5,257 nt of DNA, taken from the NCBI GenBank assembly GCA_007133875.1, contig SLLW01000406.1, forward strand, positions 1-5,257. Reading direction: 5' to 3'. Positions 1-5,257 of this stretch are shown here, piece by piece. Numbering within the stretch: the stretch's first letter is position 1; every line of letters begins with the position of its first letter. Source of the stretch: Balneolales bacterium. Lineage in GTDB: Bacteria; Bacteroidota; Rhodothermia; Balneolales; Natronogracilivirgulaceae. The position numbers and the translations under genes were made by a program. The notes below the pieces were generated by a model that searched no databases, was not told where the DNA came from, and worked only from the letters and a program-made list of their open reading frames with translations.

Positions 1-2
1 GA

Positions 3-1508
3 TTCATATTTTCGCGCCGCTACACCTTCAGCCACCGGCTGATGCGGGCTTACATGCAGGCTCCCTATACCTTTTACCTGCAACGAAACACTTCCGAGCT
101 GATCCGTAATATAACGGCGGAGGTCAACCTGCTGATCAACCAGGTGCTGAATCCCACCATGAAAATTGGGAAGGAAGGTGTAATGTCATTGGGGATTGTA
201 ATCTTCCTGGTAGCCATGGAACCCCTGATCACATTGTTTGTGCTGATTGTGATGGGCGGCATGGCCGGGGGCTTTCTGTTTTTCACCCAGCGCAGGCTGA
301 AAAGGTACGGTGTGGAAGAGCAGCGGTGCCGAAAAGAGATGATCAAGCAGGCCAATCAAGGGTTTGGTGGGATCAAGGATGCCAGGGTGCTTAACCGGGA
401 GGAAGAGTTCATCGAAGCCTTCCGCAAAGAGGCCTTCCGGTCAAGCCGGCTGTTGTACATCAAAAAATTCATCTCCGAAGTGCCCAGGCCTGTTATTGAA
501 ACCATGGCCGTAATTGCCATTATGGCAATCGCATTAATTATGCACCTTCAGGGGCGTCCGGTGGCCGATATCATTCCGGTGATCGCCCTGTTTGGGGTGG
601 CCCTGGTACGCCTGATGCCTTCGATGCAGATCATGACCCACATGCTCACCAACCTTCGGTATAACATTGTATCGGTAAACCCCATTTACGATGACCTCAC
701 AACCCTGAAGGATTTCGGGAAACAGCTCCGGGACGACAGGGGAAAGGAGAAGCGGGTTGAACTAACGGAGTCCATTTCCATCAAAGACCTGCATTATCAC
801 TATCCTGAAAGCCGGGAACAGGCCCTGAACGGGGTAAGCCTGGAGATTCCCCGTGGGAAGGCTGTCGCATTTGTAGGGGCGTCCGGGGCTGGCAAAACCA
901 CCATCGTGGATGTACTGCTGGGTCTGCTGGAACCCCAGAAAGGGGAGATCCGGGTGGATGGCAAAAACATATTTGAAAGCATTTCCGCATGGCAGCGGAA
1001 TATTGGCTACATTCCCCAGTTCATCTATCTGAGCGACGATACCCTTAGGCGGAATATTGCCTTTGGCCTGCCGGACAAAGACATTGATGAAGAGCGGATT
1101 CAGCGGGCCGTGGAACTGGCCCGGCTCGGTGACCTGGTGAGTCGGCTTCCGGACGGGCTGGACGCAGTGATCGGCGAGCGGGGCACCCGTCTTTCCGGCG
1201 GACAGCGACAACGCATCGGCATCGCACGGGCCCTCTATCACGACCCCCAGGTACTGGTCATGGATGAGGCCACCTCGGCCCTGGACAACATCACGGAACA
1301 GCAAATCATCCGGGCCATTGATGCCCTGAAAGGCGACCGCACCATCATCATGATCGCCCACCGCCTGACCACCGTGATGAACTGTGATACCTTGTACCTG
1401 ATGGATAACGGAAGGATTGAGGATTCCGGGACATATGCTGAGCTGCTGGAGCGGAACCCCGGGTTCCGGGAGATGGCCGGGGACCAGAATTACAATAATA
1501 GAACCTAA
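3..1508 (+). CDS. PglK/MsbA-like ABC exporter (lipid-linked glycan flippase), 5'-truncated
   Basis: This is a fused membrane-plus-ATPase ABC exporter half-transporter. The reading frame is open to the left edge, so the Met at 42 is internal and the true start lies outside; about 501 residues are visible and roughly 60-110 (probably TM helices 1 and 2) are missing. The cytoplasmic stretch after TM2 resembles PglK/WlaB (FYLQRNTSELIRNITAEVN). Hydrophobic hairpins at about 175-290 and 490-640 would be TM3/4 and TM5/6. The ATPase domain is complete: Walker A GASGAGKT at 876-899, Q-loop Gln at 1017, signature LSGGQ at 1191-1205, Walker B with Asp 1263 and catalytic Glu 1266, D-loop SALD just after, and H-loop His at 1359, so it should be active. 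PglK homologues flip undecaprenyl-diphosphate-linked oligosaccharides across the inner membrane; MsbA-type members move lipid A. The adjoining glycosyltransferases favour the glycan role, but substrate is inferred. It is clearly more GC-rich than everything downstream. Confidence 0.93.
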   Translation, partial: FIFSRRYTFSHRLMRAYMQAPYTFYLQRNTSELIRNITAEVNLLINQVLNPTMKIGKEGVMSLGIVIFLVAMEPLITLFVLIVMGGMAGGFLFFTQRRLKRYGVEEQRCRKEMIKQANQGFGGIKDARVLNREEEFIEAFRKEAFRSSRLLYIKKFISEVPRPVIETMAVIAIMAIALIMHLQGRPVADIIPVIALFGVALVRLMPSMQIMTHMLTNLRYNIVSVNPIYDDLTTLKDFGKQLRDDRGKEKRVELTESISIKDLHYHYPESREQALNGVSLEIPRGKAVAFVGASGAGKTTIVDVLLGLLEPQKGEIRVDGKNIFESISAWQRNIGYIPQFIYLSDDTLRRNIAFGLPDKDIDEERIQRAVELARLGDLVSRLPDGLDAVIGERGTRLSGGQRQRIGIARALYHDPQVLVMDEATSALDNITEQQIIRAIDALKGDRTIIMIAHRLTTVMNCDTLYLMDNGRIEDSGTYAELLERNPGFREMAGDQNYNNRT

Positions 1509-1586
1509 CGGTTTGCAATAAGAGTTTATCTGCACTTCAATGTGTAACTAAAATATACTTTACCATGTAATCCCCATAATTATTAA

Positions 1587-3500
1587 ATGAAAAACATAGC
1601 ACATAAAATATATATACTTCTTAAATACCTAATACATTATCGCAACCGAAAAAAGGTTCGTATGTATCTCCCAAGAGAGTTGGGTGTGGCAGGGTTCTTT
1701 CATAAACTGAATACACTGAATGTAGACTACATTGTCCTAAGGTGGTTTGATGATTTACCCAATGTAAAACCAAATGAGGATATTGATATGCTGGTAGACG
1801 ATGGGGATTTGGAGAAAACCAGGGCATTATTGAAAGGCCTTAGTTTAACAGGGGAAATACCTTGTGATATTTATTCATGTGGGGGATTACCAGGCTCTGA
1901 TTTCAGGGGTCTCCCTTATTTTCCTGTCAAAAAAGCAAATGAAGTTTTAAGAGGATCGCTCATTAATCAAAATGGTGTAAAAGTTCCATCCGATTTTTAC
2001 CATTTGCTTACTATGATTTACCATATTTTATACCACAAGGGGTTTAATTCCGGCATTGCCTCTTTATATAAAGCAGACACTTCTTACCCAGCACCTGACC
2101 ACGATTACGAAGAAGTTCTAACCAACATTGCTCAAAAAGCAAACTTATGTTTGCCCGAAATGACTCTTGAGAACCTTGAGTCTTTTTTGTCAGAACAGGG
2201 TTGGGTGCCAGAGGCTGACACCTTAAAAAAACTGTCCAAACGAAATAACTGGATAAAAAAGCATTATTTCGACTCAGAACAAGAACTTGACCCTCACCTT
2301 AAGGGCTTCGGGGTTTTCATTATCAGAGAAAAAGGCCTTCAGCACCTTGAGCAGATAAAAAAGATTGTTTGGGAACAGGGGTTTACTCTTGTATTTGAAA
2401 AGCCAATCAACGCTTCCAAAATGTCAGATGCAGCGGAAAGCATCAGAGGAGGGAATTGGAATAAAGGGCCATGGCCAAAATCCGGGGGACTTCCGGCTTA
2501 TGTTTTGGCAGTCAATGATTGCAGTATTATTGACCCTGCACCACATATAAAACAAAATCACCCGGGTATTACTAATGCGAGGGTTTATTTAACTAAAAAT
2601 AAAATTCGTCATATTGTTAACAAGCAACACAGGAAAGCTAATCAATTTAATGTTGTTCATTCAGCAGATAATGCCGTTGAATCGTTTCTTTATGCTGAAT
2701 TATTGTTCCCGGAAGAGATCGGGAGGATTAAAACTTTGATACAAAAAGAATTCGATGGCTTTAAAACGCCCTATCCTGTGGTTAAATCTTTGAGCAATCA
2801 TGCAAGGAGGGCCAAAATTGAATTAGTGAGGTACAACAATAGTTACGCAATATGTAAGACTTTTAAACCGGGAAGAGAAAGGTTTTTAAGGCGTGAAATA
2901 TTAGCCAGAGAGCTGAGTGGGTCACTAAGTCATATTATGGATATAATTGAGGAGGGCCCCAATTATATTATCACAAAGTATTACGAAAACAAATTACCAG
3001 AGAAATGTTTTGTCGGACCCTTCTTTTCAAATACAAGGTTTATCCCCCCCTTTGTTTTAAAAACACTCCGATCCACAATTCGTCACTACAGACAATACGG
3101 TTATGAGTGCATTGACCTGTCACCAAAAAATGTAATTCTTGATTCGGAGGGTTCGATAAAAGTATATGATTTTGAATTTTTACAGAAGTGGAATAAGAAG
3201 ACATCATCGTTAAAAGGCAGTTTTGCTTTTACCCCTGTGCCCTCAGACTTTAAAGGAGACCTGCCCAGCCATAAAAACCACTATGATCCTTTTTTTAAAA
3301 ACTGGTTCAAACTTACTGGTGTGCCAAGATTATTTTTAAGATATAATGTTCCATCGGGATTAATAATTACATCTCAACTTCTGTCTGCAACCCTGTTATC
3401 ACTTTTATTTTTATTCGGCCATACACGTTCCTGTGTTAAAAAAACCATTCAAGGCCTAAAAACCAGACTAAGGTTATTCATTACAAGCAGCAATGTTTAA
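1587..3500 (+). CDS. Putative nucleotidyltransferase / NDP-kinase-like / protein-kinase-fold fusion protein with C-terminal membrane helix
   Basis: I do not recognise a named gene; the 637-residue product appears to carry three domains. Residues ~33-175 look like a Pol-beta-type nucleotidyltransferase (NTP_transf_5-like): Asp65-x-Asp67 in EDIDMLV, a possible third carboxylate Asp94 (CDIYS), and a His-rich helix YHILYHKG at 145-152. Residues ~239-390 resemble nucleoside-diphosphate kinase: strand VFIIREKG (243-250), SGGLPAYVLAV (299-309) matching the SGPVVAMV region, and NVVHSAD (355-361) matching NIIHGSD with phospho-acceptor His358, then LFPEE (373-377). Residues ~405-535 resemble a protein-kinase fold: Lys424 (AICKTF), Glu437, Asp510 and Asn515 (IDLSPKN), and Asp528-Phe-Glu. 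A hydrophobic segment at ~591-611 with basic residues after it should anchor it in the membrane. Met1 has an A/T-rich leader without Shine-Dalgarno; Met26 (1662) is an alternative start. Composition is AT-rich, unlike the upstream transporter. A role in adding or activating a phosphate-bearing group on a glycan is inferred from neighbours only. Confidence 0.85.
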   Translation: MKNIAHKIYILLKYLIHYRNRKKVRMYLPRELGVAGFFHKLNTLNVDYIVLRWFDDLPNVKPNEDIDMLVDDGDLEKTRALLKGLSLTGEIPCDIYSCGGLPGSDFRGLPYFPVKKANEVLRGSLINQNGVKVPSDFYHLLTMIYHILYHKGFNSGIASLYKADTSYPAPDHDYEEVLTNIAQKANLCLPEMTLENLESFLSEQGWVPEADTLKKLSKRNNWIKKHYFDSEQELDPHLKGFGVFIIREKGLQHLEQIKKIVWEQGFTLVFEKPINASKMSDAAESIRGGNWNKGPWPKSGGLPAYVLAVNDCSIIDPAPHIKQNHPGITNARVYLTKNKIRHIVNKQHRKANQFNVVHSADNAVESFLYAELLFPEEIGRIKTLIQKEFDGFKTPYPVVKSLSNHARRAKIELVRYNNSYAICKTFKPGRERFLRREILARELSGSLSHIMDIIEEGPNYIITKYYENKLPEKCFVGPFFSNTRFIPPFVLKTLRSTIRHYRQYGYECIDLSPKNVILDSEGSIKVYDFEFLQKWNKKTSSLKGSFAFTPVPSDFKGDLPSHKNHYDPFFKNWFKLTGVPRLFLRYNVPSGLIITSQLLSATLLSLLFLFGHTRSCVKKTIQGLKTRLRLFITSSNV

Positions 3501-3597
3501 CCCTCTCTGTTTTTCCTCGCTCAATTGCATTGAAAAATAATTTCACGTCGGAATCGTTCGGGGAAGGCTGCTTTTTCAAACCTCTTCAAAATTTGTA

Positions 3598-4518
3598 ATG
3601 GACAAAGAATCTATGCCGTTTATATCTGTAATCATTCCAACTTTCAAAAGAGAGAAAGAATTAATTGCTGCCGTGAGGTCTGTTAAGGAACAAACCTATA
3701 AGAACTATGAATTAATCATCGTTGATGACGATATTCACGCATCACCTTCACCAGCAATTAGTGAGTTGCTATCAGATAACAAAAACTTCTATTATTATAA
3801 AAACAAGCGATCAAAAGGCGCTTGCGGGGCAAGGAACTCCGGTATAATTGTCGCAAAAGGGGAATACGTTGCCTTTTTAGACGACGACGACCAATGGCTT
3901 AAATCAAAACTTGAAACTCAAGTTCTGGAATTAAAAAAACTTGATAAAAGCTCTCTTGGGTTGCTTGGAGGTGGGTTTATGATAGAAGAAAGCAATAAAA
4001 ACCATGAAATAACAAAAGGATTGAGCGGAAATGTATATGAGTCTTTACTTGTAAAAAACAATCGTGCCCCAAAGTTGTCCACTGCGCTAATCCCCAAAAA
4101 CGTCTTAATTGAAGTTGGTATGTTTGACGAAACCCTTCCTGCAAGACAAGACTACGACCTATATTTACGCCTTGCTCGTAAATATCTATTTTATCATCAA
4201 GCGAAGATTATGGCAATTTGTAATCGGGACAGAACCGACAGGATTTCTGCAAATTACGCCAAAAGAGCGGAAGCCTATCAGGTTCTTTTTGATAAATACA
4301 AAAATGAACTTGTTCAACGACCAAAAGCATTGAAAAAATATACTGAGAAACATGCCGCAGTTGAAATGTTGGCTGGGAACTACTGGTCTTCAATAAAAAG
4401 AATTACTGCAAATGCCTCCCTGTTACCGTTATTTTTAAGACTGGGGTTGTTTTTTAGATCAACCCTGATATTCTCCTATGTTTTCATCCAAAAGACACTT
4501 TTTCAAAAAACTCCATAA
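3598..4518 (+). CDS. Family 2 (GT-A) glycosyltransferase
   Basis: The 306-residue product is a typical inverting GT2 enzyme that would transfer a sugar from a nucleotide-sugar donor to a growing glycan at the cytoplasmic membrane face. The Rossmann-like N-terminus SVIIPTFKRE (10-19) is followed by the nucleotide-binding strand IIVDDD (40-45), the GACGARNSG loop (74-82), and the metal-binding DxD region FLDDDDQW (93-100). Asp185 in ARQDYDLYLRL is the candidate catalytic base, where many relatives have Glu-Asp; here it is Gln-Asp. The usual VDDGS is VDDD in this protein. The C-terminal ~30 residues (274-301) are hydrophobic with scattered Arg and may associate with the membrane. The start at 3598 has no Shine-Dalgarno; Met6 (3613), just before the first strand, is a possible alternative. 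It follows the fusion gene after 97 bases and precedes the next glycosyltransferase by 23. Donor and acceptor sugars cannot be told from sequence. Confidence 0.92.
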   Translation: MDKESMPFISVIIPTFKREKELIAAVRSVKEQTYKNYELIIVDDDIHASPSPAISELLSDNKNFYYYKNKRSKGACGARNSGIIVAKGEYVAFLDDDDQWLKSKLETQVLELKKLDKSSLGLLGGGFMIEESNKNHEITKGLSGNVYESLLVKNNRAPKLSTALIPKNVLIEVGMFDETLPARQDYDLYLRLARKYLFYHQAKIMAICNRDRTDRISANYAKRAEAYQVLFDKYKNELVQRPKALKKYTEKHAAVEMLAGNYWSSIKRITANASLLPLFLRLGLFFRSTLIFSYVFIQKTLFQKTP

Positions 4519-4541
4519 TTTCAAAAATAATCTTACCTCGA

Positions 4542-5257
4542 ATGCATTCACTGATTTGTTGTCTTGATAAAGAGTTCCCCCCCAGCCACTCCTTCGTGGA
4601 CGGAATGCTTGTTGATACACTATCCAAAGAAAGTAACATTGACACTAAACTAATTACATCTAAACCTGGCGACATATTTACTAAGGGGGTATTGAGGTAC
4701 AACGGTGTTCTTTGCCTCGCAGTTCTTTGGAAGAGAAGAAACCTGGGTCGTTATCTGAATTTTTTTAACCTGATTGCATGCCTCAAAAGAGCTGTCAAAG
4801 CAAAAGGTAAAGAAAAGCAGTCAACCATTCTTTTTGTTAGAAATGACCCCATACTTCTGCTAGCAGCCGCATGCATGAAACACAAAGTGGATAGGCTGAT
4901 TTTTCAAAGTAGCTTTCCCCACGAGAAGTATAGCGGACACATCGTCAAACGATCTGTGGCAAAACTCCTTTTTTCCTTTTCAAGAAACAAGGTAGATGCC
5001 ATTACCGCAGTCAGTCCTTTAGGAATGGCAAGAACCAGCAAGCTTTTTCCTAAAGCAAGACACCGTTTGGTTATCCCTTTGTTGTCAGACATCAACAAAT
5101 TTTTTCCTTCAGCCAATGACGATATTGGGGAAAATCTCGGTTTTATTTTTGTGGGAACCTTTTTTTCAGGATCAGAAATTGAAGTATTGATCCGGGGAAT
5201 TGTCAAGGCGGCTACCCAAGGTGTATCTTGTAATTTCATTTTCATCGGGGGCACGAA
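4542..5257 (+). CDS. GT-B (GT4-like) glycosyltransferase, 3'-truncated
   Basis: The frame starting with ATG at 4542 stays open to the right edge, giving 238 visible residues and no stop. The N-terminus reads as a GT-B acceptor domain: a first strand (SLICCLDKEFPPSHSFVDGM) with the acceptor-loop pattern, a strand ILFVRNDP (96-103), and DAITAVSPLGM (152-162), which matches the strand and loop that closes the N-terminal domain in GT4 enzymes. IFVGTFF (202-208) followed by EIEVLIRGI is the usual opening of the C-terminal donor-binding domain; the rest of that domain, including the expected Glu-x7-Glu motif, lies outside. The upstream in-frame stop is at 4455, and 4542 is the first ATG that leaves the first strand intact; Met22 (4605) would delete it. 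It sits 23 bases after the GT2 stop, so the two are probably co-translated or co-transcribed. A run of seven C at 4577-4583 lies inside codons 12-14. Sugar specificity is unknown. Confidence 0.85.
   Translation, partial: MHSLICCLDKEFPPSHSFVDGMLVDTLSKESNIDTKLITSKPGDIFTKGVLRYNGVLCLAVLWKRRNLGRYLNFFNLIACLKRAVKAKGKEKQSTILFVRNDPILLLAAACMKHKVDRLIFQSSFPHEKYSGHIVKRSVAKLLFSFSRNKVDAITAVSPLGMARTSKLFPKARHRLVIPLLSDINKFFPSANDDIGENLGFIFVGTFFSGSEIEVLIRGIVKAATQGVSCNFIFIGGT

Noticed and set aside
762..1535. Long antisense open frame of 257 codons opposite the ATPase domain
   Set aside because: It lies wholly over the conserved ABC ATPase motifs, its translation is low-complexity Pro/Gly/His-rich with no recognisable domain, and GC-rich coding sequence often leaves the opposite strand open.
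1509..1586. Possible Bacteroidota promoter: TTTG at 1512-1515 and TACTTTAC at 1556-1563
   Set aside because: The boxes are about 40 bases apart, roughly double the usual spacing, and the second box matches the TAnnTTTG consensus poorly. No strong hairpin for a terminator is visible either, only a 4-bp stem at 1518-1529.
2365..2550. Short + strand frame of 61 codons inside the fusion gene
   Set aside because: It is out of frame with the NDK-like domain, which is clearly the coding frame, and has no domain-like features.
1587..3500. Lasso-peptide tailoring interpretation for the nucleotidyltransferase-kinase protein
   Set aside because: No precursor peptide, leader peptidase or cyclase gene is visible, and the neighbours are glycosyltransferases, so a glycan role is more economical.
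3501..3597. Promoter, terminator or gene remnant in the 97-base gap before the GT2 gene
   Set aside because: TAATTT at 3538-3543 lacks a properly spaced TTTG, there is no convincing hairpin, and no coding remnant is apparent.
3533..4536. Similar leader strings AAAAATAATTTCAC (3533-3546) and AAAAATAATCTTAC (4523-4536) upstream of the last two genes
   Set aside because: Twelve of fourteen bases agree, but they are low-complexity, lie at very different distances from the starts (52 and 6 bases) and can arise by chance in AT-rich DNA.
4904..5254. Antisense open frame of 116 codons at the right edge
   Set aside because: The + strand frame here gives a coherent GT-B glycosyltransferase with DAITAVS and FVGT motifs, so the antisense frame is a shadow.

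Overview
The window reads as part of a surface-polysaccharide or lipid-linked glycan locus. All genes lie on the + strand: (1) a PglK/MsbA-like ABC transporter cut by the left edge, (2) a 637-residue multidomain protein I cannot assign to a named gene, (3) a GT-A family 2 glycosyltransferase, and (4) the first half of a GT-B (GT4-like) glycosyltransferase cut by the right edge. Gaps between genes are 78, 97 and 23 bases, so co-transcription is plausible. I see no RNA gene, insertion sequence, CRISPR array, convincing promoter or terminator.

Organism: probably a Bacteroidota member, inferred weakly. The three visible starts are preceded by A/T-rich leaders with no Shine-Dalgarno motif, which is usual in that phylum, and the gene mix fits its glycan loci. 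Another Gram-negative phylum cannot be excluded.

Layout: 3-1508 is a relatively GC-rich transporter; by hand count the line 841-900 is about 62% G+C. From about 1510 the composition falls sharply (line 2581-2640 about 28%, line 4801-4860 about 37%) and stays low to the end. This fits a conserved transporter next to a recently acquired, strain-variable glycan cassette.

How the genes may work together: the two glycosyltransferases would add sugars to a growing glycan, probably on a lipid carrier at the inner face of the cytoplasmic membrane, and the ABC transporter would flip the lipid-linked product. The most interesting item is the 637-residue protein. Reading its sequence, I find three nucleotide/phosphate-handling modules in a row: a Pol-beta-type nucleotidyltransferase-like domain, a divergent nucleoside-diphosphate-kinase-like domain that keeps an Asn-x-x-His active-site core, and a protein-kinase-fold domain with its Lys, Glu, Asp, Asn and Asp-Phe-Glu residues, followed by a C-terminal membrane helix. 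This suggests a membrane-anchored enzyme that attaches or activates a phosphate-containing group on the glycan or its precursor; the exact reaction is unknown.
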